64,000 nucleotides of DNA from Chlorokybus atmophyticus (taxonomy: Eukaryota; Streptophyta; Chlorokybophyceae; Chlorokybales; Chlorokybaceae). This document shows, piece after piece, positions 26,418 to 37,100 of the stretch (position 1 is its first letter; each line of letters begins with the position of its first letter). The DNA is taken from assembly GCA_009103225.1 (NCBI GenBank), contig RHPI01002069.1:1400329-1464328 (forward strand). Direction: 5' to 3'. A program made the position numbers and the translations under genes. Below the pieces are notes generated by a model. That model did no database searches. It worked only from the letters and a program-made list of their open reading frames with translations, and was not told where the DNA came from.

Positions 26418-28654
26418 ATGATGCCGGCGGTGCGTTCTGCCATCACGGCGCACCGCCGGCCAGCTGGCTACGGGCATGCCGCTGAGGTCAAGAAGGACTT
26501 GTGCGCGGCTGGCATTGGGAGGCCAGCAGACGAGGAGTCCACGGTATCAATTGTTAGCCATGTATATACCGCTGGTTTGTACTAGCAAATGTTGTTGGGG
26601 CTGTCTGTGAATGGCACTCTAAAAAGCAGGTTTACAGTGTGGTACCTTGCCGTGTTTTTTTTGGTTTGCAGCTTAGCACCAGTTAAAACAGTCATGTACG
26701 CACTTTTTTGAAGCAGATGCCTCGTGTGTAACAGCGCAGTAACACAGTACCGTAAGCTGTTCCTGCACTCTTTTTGTGTTAGTTCAACCCTCAAGAATGT
26801 ATTTTGTGTTAGTTCAACCCTCAAGAATGTAGTTGGCATGTTTAGAGAGTGGTGTGGGTTTTTCCTTACGCATGCAATTGCCAGCAGTGTCGTGCTCTTG
26901 TGCCCTGGATTGGGAGTAGGATTAGGGACGTTGCTATGACCATCTCTTATGGGTATGGCGCGTGCGTCTAGCTTTCAGACTGCTACACTGCTTTGCCAAA
27001 CAGCTTCTTCTCTTCTCTGCTGCTTTCGGCACCTGGTCTATCGTGTGGTAAGCGAACTGATGCAGTTACCTGTTCGCAGGTGATGGTGATTGCTGCTGCT
27101 GTCGAGTCATTGCTAATTGCAGTTAACGAGAATGTGCAGCGGGATGGTTTGAGACGCACGCCTGTCCGTGTGGCACGGGCATTGCTGGTAGCAGCACAAG
27201 GTGCGCATGCGTTGTTTGTTCGTGCATGGTAGTTGCTTCACAAATAAGCGCATGGCAAATCAAATGCATACACAGGGTATTCCCAGACGGCGGTTGAGGT
27301 GGTAGGGGACGCCATGTTTCCCGAGGACGAGGTTGATGATGGCCAAGGTGGCGGCAGCGGTGGGATCGTCCTCGTGCAGAATATTGACTTCTACTCCTTG
27401 CATGAGAGCGACCTTTTGCCATTGCGCGGCACTTGTCATGTAGCATACGTTCCTGATGGAGGGCGAGTTGTGGGTCTGAGCAAGCTTGCGCGCATTGTGG
27501 ATGTCTTTGCCCGCAGGTACGGTGCCTTGTGTTTAATTGATGCATTGCATGGGTGTGTTAGTGGTGTAATTGTTTAGGCGTTGTAGTTCAGGGCGTCACT
27601 GGTTGCACTGTGGGTGTAAGCAGTTGATTGTGATGTTGTGCTAATGTCGCTTTGCTGCAGGTTGCAAACACCCGAGCGACTTGTGCAACAAATTGCAAGC
27701 GCCGTTGAGGCTGCCATTGCGCCTCAGGGTACAGCAGTTGTTGCAGAGGCCACACACCTTTCTACAGACCACGTAGGTTGCTGCACGCCGCCACCAGCTC
27801 GTGTCGCCTGTGCAGCAACAGGAACGTTTTTGGACAACTCTGAGCAATGGGACGAGTTTGTATCCCTCCTGTCAACCACGGAATCCCTGATACAGCCCAA
27901 GGCTTCTTGCAGCAGTCAGGACAGGGAGCCAGTAGCAGAGCTGGAGTCTATGATGAGGCCATTTGTGAGCAAGCAGTCTCACTTACAACCGCAACTGCCG
28001 CGCATGATGGCACAAGTGCGCACCATCCTTCAGGCTCTGGGTGAGGACCCCGATCGACCAGGTCTTCTTGAGACCCCGCGGCACTTCGTGGACCACCTTT
28101 TGTCATCTGTCGCAGGCAACTATTGTTCGCTTGTTGAGATGGCCAAGCTGAGACAGCACAGACGACCTGATGTTGACATGGACGACTGCACGCCATCATC
28201 CTCGCTTGCACCGAGCACGCCAGATAACAGCTCCGACAGTGAGAGCGACACGCAAGCTGTTACTGTGATTGAGCTAGAGACATGCATCCCCTTCTGCACA
28301 CAGTGCGAGCACCATATGTTACCATTTTTTGGCCATCTTCACGTTGGCTATATTTCGAGTTCAGGACGCCAATTGAGTAGAGCGGATCTGCAGCCTCTGG
28401 TAGAGCTGTTTGCGCGAAGACTGCAAGTCCAGGAACGGCTTACCCGACAGATTGCAGAAGGGGTGCGAGACCTCCTTGGGTCGGAAGGCGGCGTAATGGT
28501 CGTCTCTGAGGCCAGCCACATGTGCATGCTCTCAAGAGGAGTTAGTAAGCCAAACAGTAGCACCACAGCAACCGCTACACTAGGTTGTTTCGCATCCAAC
28601 CCAGCTCTCCGCACCCGATTCTTAAGGACGCTCAGAACAAAGCTTGTACGTTGA
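26418..28654 (+). CDS. GCH1: GTP cyclohydrolase I, two tandem modules (plant type)
   Basis: The enzyme converts GTP to dihydroneopterin triphosphate, the first step to folate pterins. Exons are about 26418-26532, 27081-27201, 27277-27515 and 27661-28654. Module 1 has [15 protein letters not shown], then [20 protein letters not shown] where the family has a zinc-binding Cys-x-His-His patch, and ends [12 protein letters not shown]. Its zinc cysteines are lost, though [21 protein letters not shown] is kept. Module 2 has [20 protein letters not shown], an acidic/Ser-rich insert, then [20 protein letters not shown] and [15 protein letters not shown], so all zinc ligands look present. Tandem GCHI modules are a plant-lineage trait. 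The start could be either adjacent ATG (26418 or 26421); an earlier in-frame ATG at 26337 is less likely. A C-terminal tail of about 35 residues follows the second module. Confidence 0.92.
26772..26831. repeat. Perfect two-copy 30-bp tandem repeat in GCH1 intron 1
   Basis: Two adjacent copies of a 30-base unit containing GTTAGTTCAACCCTCAAGAA occupy 26772-26801 and 26802-26831. They are identical, which suggests a recent duplication. They lie in the first intron of the GTP cyclohydrolase I gene. Confidence 0.9.
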
Positions 28655-28958
28655 TTGATTTGAACTGATATAGAAGCAAGTAATCTGACGTCATCACCAC
28701 CATGCATGTGAGCATGTTACTTGTTAAGTATTTCACGTATCATGGTATCTAATGGTGTTTTGGTATTATATGCACGTACAGTGTTGTGGTCAGTGCTTTT
28801 GGAACACATGTCTTGCACCTCTTTTTCTAAAAGAACCTGGTGCAGGTGTTGATGTTGATATTGGAAGTGTGCAAGTAGCAATGTGAAGAAGTCGCAGCAT
28901 CAACAGACATTAATTTTTGTTATTTCCGAGATAGCCTCAGTGGGCTTTAATGCAAACA

Positions 28959-29180
28959 TACCGCAATGCCACGGACTATCCGTCATTTGCATAAATGAAA
29001 AGTAGGTAGTACCGAAAATACAAACCCATATACTCGACAAGTGTAAGTATGCGATCCATTGTAACCATTGCAAACCCTTACTTAAGCTCATGCATTGTGT
29101 AGTGTCGCGGGGGTTCCGATGAAAATTGCACTATATGAATTACCAAGAAAAAGTGACGGATAGTCTCTGGCACTACGGTA
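28959..29180. mobile_element. 222-bp MITE-like element with imperfect terminal inverted repeats
   Basis: The left end reads TACCGCAATGCCACGGACTA and the right end, reverse complemented, TACCGTAGTGCCAGAGACTA. Both continue TCCGTCA, giving arms of about 28 bp with four or five mismatches. Both ends carry TA. There is no coding capacity. The superfamily is unclear; the termini differ from those of the element in SQD2. Confidence 0.65.
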
Positions 29181-29210
29181 TGTGTGATGACCTGTTCATC
29201 ATACTATTAT

Positions 29211-29486
29211 GTACACGTGTAATGTGCTTACATGTACATCTCAATCATAGCCATGCCGCCGATGTTCTCCTTTAGAAGGGATGTTGAAGGACCTTTCCAC
29301 GTACGCACAAACGATAGGTTGGAAAGACATCAATTAATACATATGAATGTACACAAGTAATGTGCTTACATGTACATGTCAATCATAGCCATTCCGCTGA
29401 TGTTTTCCTTCAAGAAGGATGTCAAAGGACCTTTCAATGTATGAACAGACGATAAATTATAATGACATCAATTAATACATATGTAA
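29211..29486. repeat. Two-copy 138-bp tandem duplication
   Basis: Copy 1 (29211-29348) and copy 2 (29349-29486) both run from GTACAC...GTAATGTGCTTACATGTACAT to ACATCAATTAATACATATG. Internal differences include substitutions within TCAATCATAGCCAT..CCG.. and the CAAAGGACCTTTC region, so the duplication is old. It is non-coding. Confidence 0.85.
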
Positions 29487-30404
29487 TAAAATGAATTGTA
29501 CCGCAGTTATGGTAGTATAAGTATATATATAACACACAAAAGTTGCATGTATATGGAAAGGTATGTTGATACAAAAATTTACATATTATGGTACATACAT
29601 GTGTTTATACTTAAATGATCGATACTATTAAGTACATGTGACTATCTTTCATTCATGTTAATTATAATGTAAGCACCAGCGCAACCTTGTACATTAACGA
29701 ACCTTGTATGCCTTCTACCATCTACATACACTGTTAGTGAGATAGTAGCATAATGCATTGCAAAACGGTCAAAAATAGGCAGACATGTTTGATACATACT
29801 GTGATAGCAATAGGGCACTGCAGGTTGATACAAAATCTGCATCACATAGTCCACATATTTTAAAAAATAAAACTCTTAAACATTGACGCCGTTTAAGACT
29901 CTTGATGACGGATTCACGAGACATATCTGATGACTGAGACTTGAGCTATATTCTTCAAGAAAGTTGCAAAAAAAAAAGAACAAAAAAATATACTTCTGAG
30001 CTTGATGACAACAAGCCTGACTGAGAATTGTTAGGCCCAATTGGCAAAGGCATTGCAATGGGCTATTCCATTACCCATGAGTCATGAGCCATGCACATTC
30101 TTACGTCAAGCACACTCGTAACCAGGATCCTGGCGGCGGCGGCAGCAGCGGCGGCGGCGGCGGCGGCGGTGACCTCCCTGCGCTAGCTGTCGACGTACAC
30201 AGTGTCACACGATTTTGTGTGCCGCATTGTCAGCTATTGGACGACTCATCCTGTCAACCATTGGGGACTGCAGTCGTCAGTCAGCCGGAAGAAAAGCGCA
30301 GCTGCGCAGTGGCGCATGCTATGCTTTGCTACAGGCCTGATTAGCTTGTCTTTAATAGTCTGAAAGCAGTAGTGTGAGGGAATTTGTCCCCAGTAGCGTT
30401 AGAA

Positions 30405-32963
30405 ATGAAGCTGGACGTGAACGCCCTGCGCTACCTCAGCGGCGAGGACTGGCGAGTGCTCACAGCAGTGGAGCTGGGCATGCGCAACCATCAGGCAAGA
30501 CACTTTGCGCGCTCAATTTCCTGCGAACTTCACCTGTATGTCGTTGAAAACACCCTATTGCCAACAACTATTTCCAGCGTTTCTCCATAACTACATGGCT
30601 GGTCACTTACAGAAAAATGACGCTAAGAATACGTTTCAAACACTGTGCGGTTTCATTTTGCTCTTGATTTGGAAGCAGGCTTGCATTGCATGCACTCCTG
30701 GTCCTCTGTAACGTACCAAAGTTGGCGCTACTTATATGTATGCGTTTAAGGCAGAGCATTGCAGCACTGTTTAGCAAGGAAAGCAGCATTACGAACATGT
30801 CAACACAAGTGCTTTGCCCACGCTGTTGATAGAAGCCCGGTGTCGTGGTTATCTACATTCCAATCGTTGTAGTAGAGTTTTGTACACATTGTCGTGGTTG
30901 TTAAGTATCCCAGAGAGGTTAAAATGCAACAGTTTCGTTGATAACCTTATTATGCTACGAATGGTGCAACAGATTGTGCCAGCGGAGCTTATTGAGCGCA
31001 TTGCACGGTTGCGAGGCGGCGGCGCTTTCAAGCGACTATCCTCCCTCCTTCGTCACAAACTCGTGCATCACGACTCTTCACGTGGATACGATGGATACAG
31101 GCATGTACATCATGCTCTTATTTCAGTTGCCTCAACGTGCAGCAGGTACGTGAAGACAAAGCTTACGTGTGTTTGTTCCTTAACAGGTTGACAAACTTGG
31201 GTTATGACTTTCTGGCGCTGCACGCAATGACAAAAGCGGGTACACTCACAGGCATTGGCCGCCAGCTGGGAGTCGGTAAAGAGTCAGGTAACCACACTCA
31301 GTGATGCAATTCCCACCATGTTCGCTGTTGCTTTGACACTAAGGTGCATGTTGTCATTGTAGACATCTTTGAGGCTGCGGGTGCGGACGGGGAGAGCCTT
31401 GTGATGAAGTTTCACCGGTTGGGACGCACGTCTTTCCGCGCTGTTCGACACAAAAGAGATTATCTGCGCCACAGGTAGCACTTGCTGTAGCACTCATCCG
31501 TATTTCGGTGTGCAACGCGGTTTGCATACTCATGGTTGCTGTGCTCAACAGGACTTCCACCAACTGGTTGTACCTCTCGCGACTGGCCGCCGCCCGGGAG
31601 GCGGCCTTCATGCGAGCCCTCAAACAACATGGGTTTCCTGTTCCGGAGGTGAAAACAGCGATATGTTTGTGGCTAAGCATTGCTTGTTTGCTAGCTGGGT
31701 GCGGAGGTGTGACACTGTGTGTTTGTTGTTGCGTCAGGCTGTCGACGCCAACCGACATTGCGTGCTTATGACTCTGGTGCCAGGCTACCCGCTCGTCCAG
31801 GCAAGCGCTCACATTTGCACACAGATTTGTTTTGCACTCCTCTGCGCCAGTCTTGTCGTGGTACAACAGGCGTAAGTATCCCTCGTATGTGCGTAGTACT
31901 TGTACACATGGTTGTTTTCTTGTTCAGGTGAAGCAGGTGGCGAATCCGGCTGAGGTGTATGAGCAGCTGATGGGTTGGATAGTGCGGCTGGCGCAGCACG
32001 GTCTGATCCACTGCGACTTCAACGAGTTCAACGTGATGGTCGACGACGAGGAGCGCCTCACCCTCATCGACTTCCCGCAGATGGTCTCAACATCCCACCG
32101 CAACGCCCGCATGTACTTTGATCGCGATGTCGCGTGCGTGGCAAAGTTCTTCCGCAAACGCTTCGGATATCCGTCTCCTGTTGATGAGGAGGAGGAGGAG
32201 GACAGTGATGTCGAGCTCGCGGGCCTGCCGTCCTTCGATGATATCCTTGCCTACAGATCAAGCGCTGATTTCCATGAAGATGATATCGCCACTGCGCTTG
32301 ATGTCGAGCTTGAAGCTTCGGGCTTCACAAAGGAGCAAAGACAGGCTCTGGAGTCTTATAGTGCGGATGCTGGGGAGCCATCTGATGGGGAAGAAGGCGG
32401 TGTGGGTGTTGGAGTGGAGGGTGAAAGTGTGGTTGAAGATGAGGGAGTTGTTGGTGGCGAGCACAGACTTGAAGGTGGTACTGAACAGGTTGGTGACGAT
32501 GCACAAGCTGCCTCCAGGTCTGGAGATGACACGAGCACATCTGAAAGGTGCGCAAAGGCAATGTGGACTGACCTTTGTTTGCTACACGCACAGTTGTTTG
32601 CTGACCAGTTGTTGGGTATGTATGAGCACAACAACTACACATGATTTGGGAAGTTTTCAAGTGCATTTGTCATCAGGGACGATGATGGTACTGATGGCGA
32701 GGGTGACGGAGGTGAAGAGGGTCAACAAGACGGCACGCAACAGGTAAGTTTGCATGTAGTTTGTGTATGCTGCCATTCCGTCAACACAACCGCAGCTGAG
32801 TTTATACAACGTGTGCTGGCAGGCGCAAAGGCAATTTAACACGCAGCAGAGACGGAAAGCGCTCGGCGAGGCGATGAAGAAGGCTTCCCGCAACGCCTAC
32901 AAGAATAAATCCGGCTCAAGACGAAGGGGTACTGCCAGTCAAGGCATGGCAGGCTTGTTCTAG
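30405..32963 (+). CDS. RIO2: RIO2 atypical protein kinase (40S ribosome maturation)
   Basis: RIO2 is a cytoplasmic/nuclear ATPase-kinase needed for late pre-40S maturation. The amino-terminal winged helix starts MKLDVNALRYLSGEDWRVLT and continues, after a long first intron, with IVPAELIERIARLRGGGAFK and LTNLGYDFLALHAMTKAGTL. The flexible P-loop region reads IGRQLGVGKESDIFEA. Next come VMKFHRLGRTSFRAVR and the RIO2 segment SRLAAAREAAFMRAL. The catalytic loop is LIHCDFNEFNVMV and the metal-binding motif LIDFPQMVSTSH. A long acidic tail follows (EEEEEDSDVE near 32187 and a Glu/Val/Gly-rich part). It ends in a basic segment, ALGEAMKKASRNAYKNKSGS, before the stop at 32961-32963. The start has a clean upstream stop context and gives the canonical N-terminus. 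Confidence 0.93.
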
Positions 32964-33615
32964 CTGGTTGTTGTGTTGTGTTGTATGGGCAGGCTTGCCT
33001 ACACTCACTATTGGAAGACAAGTTGGTGTACGGATTGGGGTGGTTGCAGGTCAACTTGATTGGGTTGACGCATATGTGGCCATCACATCAACTTTAATTT
33101 CGTGAAGTACACTTGTCCTAGCAGTGACTATCGCGAACAGCACAAGCAGTATTGCTACATGCAACACTGCTTGTGCACGCACTACCACTGATAGGTTCTC
33201 AGCAGTAAGCGCTGTGCATCATCACAAAGCGAATTGGAGATTGAGTTATGATGGGCAAGGTGATGTTCCATAAGCACACTTGCGCACAGGGTGTGTTCCC
33301 GTGCTTTGAATGAATTGTATTACATGGAAGCGCATGGGTTCGTGCGCTAGCGGGTTTTGTGTTAACACTGTGCTGGGCATGCTGTGGTGGGTATGAATGT
33401 GCTTATGCTCATGTGCTGTGCTGTGCGTGTGGTGTGGTGTGGTGTGCTGCTGATGTCACTAGGGGCCCTTCGGTTTCACCTGATGAATCAACAGCACTTG
33501 CTGCAGTCAAATAACACCAAAACAGTCCAGGTAGCAGCGTACACTAGTATGATTCATGATACCTGTCCACCGTTGGATCACTGTGCGTCATCTGCGCCGT
33601 CAGCCGGTAGCACAG

Positions 33616-33626
33616 TTTTGGCGGGA
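33616..33626 (+). promoter_or_regulatory. E2F-like site 1
   Basis: TTTTGGCGGGA matches the plant and animal E2F consensus TTTSSCGC/GCGGGAAA in one orientation. It lies about 540 bp upstream of the proposed RAD16 start. Confidence 0.4.
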
Positions 33627-33738
33627 GACGTGCTGCCGACCGGCCGCGGCTCAGAGATCGGCCGCGCGCGAGGTCATGGCTGGTTGACTGCGTCTTGCAG
33701 CACTGGTCACACAACCGTAATACACCAGTCGAAAGCGC

Positions 33739-33752
33739 TTTCCCGCGCCAAA
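33739..33752 (+). promoter_or_regulatory. E2F-like site 2 (near-palindromic)
   Basis: TTTCCCGCGCCAAA is a strong double-sided E2F consensus. It lies about 415 bp upstream of the proposed RAD16 start. E2F control would fit a DNA-repair gene induced around S phase (inference). Confidence 0.5.
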
Positions 33753-34166
33753 TGACCGGCCATGTGCAGGTCTTACACCACGCAGCCATTCGCACACGCA
33801 AACGAGCCCAAACAGGCTGGTGTTAAGACCCGTCCGCGCTTAGCGAGGCATATTTGACGGAAAACCAGTAAAACTGCGTGGACGTCCCTACACTTGCGGC
33901 GCTTGCTAGAGTTCAGAATGTGGTTTAATAAAGCTAGGGAAACGTTCCGACGATCCTAGAGGAAAGATTACGGGTTGCCTTTGGCAGCAACAACTGTGGG
34001 CAGCAGCGTGCTCGGTGGCAGCGGCGGGAAGCTCGCCGTCGTTGTTGACGTCGTGGTCGTGGTTGTCGCCATCGCTGGTTAGCTTCCTTGAATCAGCCTT
34101 CATTGACCTTGCTCGCCACAGGCCGCATTTGCGGGTGTAGGAGCTTCTGTTACGAGAGCTTGCAGC

Positions 34167-37100
34167 ATGGCTCGCACCAAGCAGACGTCGCCGTCCGGAC
34201 AGCCCCGCCGTGGTGAGCGCTTGAGCATTGCTTTGCGCTTTCGTGTGCATGGCATATTCGGCTGGGCTGTAGGCACCTCGCACCTGGACAGTAGTACTGC
34301 CGTGCCATGCAACCATGCACTTGCCTGATCTGCTCCTTCTTTTTGAGGATGCTTCGCAAGCATGTTATCAGCACATTATAGATTGGATTCTCACAGTGCA
34401 GATGTTGAAAGAATTCTAAGCATATATCAACCATTGCGCAATTAAGGTTGTGGTTTAAAGTTCTGCTTGTGGACGTTGGCAATCTTTGCGTTGTTCGAAA
34501 GTCACAGTGGCAAGCATGCACCCTTAGCGCTAGCAGCTGTGGAATTGAAAGTCAGGCTTCTCAGGATAGAGTATGTAGAGAGACATGATTGCTAACTGCC
34601 ACCGCCATCACATCTCTCAGCGTCGCTTGCGCCACTTTCCAAGAGCATGTGCAGTCATTCACGTAATGGTGCTTGCAGCTGCTGCGGAGAAAGCGAGCAG
34701 CAGCATGCGGCAAGCAGTCGCAGATAACGAGGACGACGGCAGCGATTTTACACCTGAGTCAGAGGACAATGGTTTGTGCATCGTGTGGTCACCTGTCGAT
34801 CTGTGGTGAACATTTCTGGGCGCTTATGGAACAGCAGTTCAAACATAGGTGCTTGCTCCTAGCAGGAAGTGAAGAAGTGTATGAAGAGGAAGCAAGCAGC
34901 AGTGGCAGCGAGGAGGACTGTGTTGAGGAGGAGGAAGAGCAGCCGCCCAGCAAGCGTCAGCGACGCATGAGCACTCCTCGTGGCAAAGCAGTTGCCGTGG
35001 TAAGCATGCTGCAATGGTTGTGTTTGAATGTTAACATAGTTTTATCGACCTGTCCTCATGCTGTTTTGTTCGGCTGTTATGTATGTAGGTGACACCAGAG
35101 AAGGGCATTGTTGAAGTGAGCAGCGAGGATGAAACGCTGTCCCTTAGAGTGCAGAAAGCCAAGGCAAGGAAGAAAGTTGCCGCCAAGCAATCAACGCCCA
35201 AAGGGTAAAAAGGGTCTTCAGCACCTTCATTATATAGCAAGCCAAGTGTATCTCTATTGTATAGGCAGCCTTTGCTGTGTGGTTGTTGATGCCATGGTTT
35301 GAGCTCAACTGTTGATAACTCAGGCGTGGTAAAGCCAGAGCCAAAAAGGAAGAGGATCCTTCTACCCAGTGCGCAGATGACAGCGACTCTGAGATTGACC
35401 CGGATAAGATAGTCAAGCGTACAGGACCACAGGAAAAATTGTAAGTTTTTGTAGAAGAAGCAATGCTGTACCTTACGGTGATGAGTACACTTTGCGTGTT
35501 GCGCACCTCAAATGCATATCATTTCGGTGTTCTTATCATCCAGTTGTTCATATATTATCCTTGCAGGGAGCCGCCATCTGAGCTTCTGTTGCCCTTACTA
35601 CCTTTCCAGAAGGTACTTTGTTGTAACTGCTCTGCCTTTGCTTATACGGATGTGCATTAATGTGTACCCTCTCAAGTGAACTTGTTGGCATTGCCATATG
35701 CATTATGGGCAACGAGATGCGTGTCATGATTTGCCTCAAAGCTCACTCTCATGCTCTCACTTAACCGCAGGAATGGCTGGCCTGGAGCATCAAGCAAGAA
35801 ACCGGTCCTCTAAAGGGAGGCATTTTGGCAGACCAGATGGGTACGCTTGAAAGTGACTTGGTTTGCTTCATGCAGTTGTGCTGATTAAGCTAGTTGCGTG
35901 CCAGTGCCAACGGGCTGATGCATGTCATGTTGTACACAGGCATGGGGAAGACAATTCAGGTATAGATATAGTTGTGCAGTGATCCACACTGGTGCTTGGT
36001 GGGCTTCACAGCTGCAATAAGTGTTACGATGATGTGTTTGCTCAGTTCATGCTGCCCCACAGGCCATATCGCTGGTTGTTACAAGCCGAGAGCTTCACAA
36101 ACAGCAGGGTGTGTTCTCTTTGCCTGATGCTGCTACTGCAGTAAAATGCGAGGGAGAGGCTGTCAGCGCTGCAACAGAGTATGTGTGTTTTTTTTTGAGC
36201 ACACATCAGCCAGTCGACAATGTCGCTGACGTCAGCGGGTGCTGACTGCATGGTGTGCATGCCATTTCTTGCTACTTTGCAGGATTGAGTTGCCGCGTGC
36301 AAAGGCAACACTGGTTGTGTGCCCCCTTGTAGCGGTGATCCAGGTACAACAGACACCTTTCTGTACATGATTCTCGTTGTCTTTGTCGTGTCGTGTGCTG
36401 ACACAGCATGTTTTTGCTGCAGTGGCGACAAGAGATTGAGCGCTACACAGCTCCGGGTTCTGTTGCTGTTCTTGTGTACCACGGCCCCAACCGAGCTTTA
36501 AATCAAGAGAAGCTAGACAAGTACGATGTTGTCCTAACAACGTACTCAATTGTGGAGGCAGAGCACCGCAAGAACGTGCTCCCTGATAAGGTATCACACC
36601 TGTATCCTTTCGCCAAGCAATATATTCTTCACTGACATCATGAACCAGGATATCTGACTAGGTGCTTGCTTGCAGCTGGAGTGCAAATACTGTGGCAAGC
36701 GGTACCTTCCTGATCGGTTGCGAGTGCATCTGCGCTTTTTCTGCGGGCCAGATGCGCAGCGCAGTGACAAGTTGTCCAAGACAGACAAGAAGCGGCCCCG
36801 TTTTGGAAAGGGTGCCAAGGTCAAGCAGGACTCAGACGAGGTGCGACACTGTGCTTAACACCAAGTTTGTATCGTCTTTTATATGCTGCTAGCACCACTT
36901 GCTCAGGGTGGAATGTTTGTGCGTAGGACGAGCCCAAAAAGAAGCCAATGGGCAGGGGTGCGGGAAGAGGAAAAGGGAAAGCTGCAAGCAAAGGTCGTGG
37001 ACGGAGCAAAGTAAAGCAGGACGATGATGAATGGGAGGGTTCCGATAACGAGGAGGAGGATGAGAAGCCTTCTACATCTGGCCGGGGAAGGGGCAGACCA

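Larger units (their letters stand above)
28655..30404. other. AT-rich intergenic region
   Basis: This is the most AT-rich long stretch between genes so far. It holds a TIR-bounded element (28959-29180), a 138-bp tandem duplication (29211-29486) and short poly-A runs (29968-29990). A GGC-repeat block (30131-30171) sits about 240 bp before the RIO2 start and is probably in its leader. No gene is recognised. Confidence 0.6.
32964..34166. other. Intergenic region with RAD16 upstream elements
   Basis: I recognise no gene here. The region has TG-rich sequence near 33410-33450, two E2F-like sites (see separate entries) and an inverted repeat: GGTCTTACACCA at 33769-33780 and TGGTGTTAAGACC at 33818-33830. 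Open minus-strand stretches around 33900-34320 show no family pattern. Confidence 0.55.

Noticed and set aside
30084-30344. Glycine-rich plus frame before RIO2
   Set aside because: Produced by a GGC repeat in the likely 5' leader; no conserved sequence.
34167-34330. A histone H3 gene
   Set aside because: Only the first seven residues resemble H3; the following sequence is not H3 and a good donor splits it off to RAD16.
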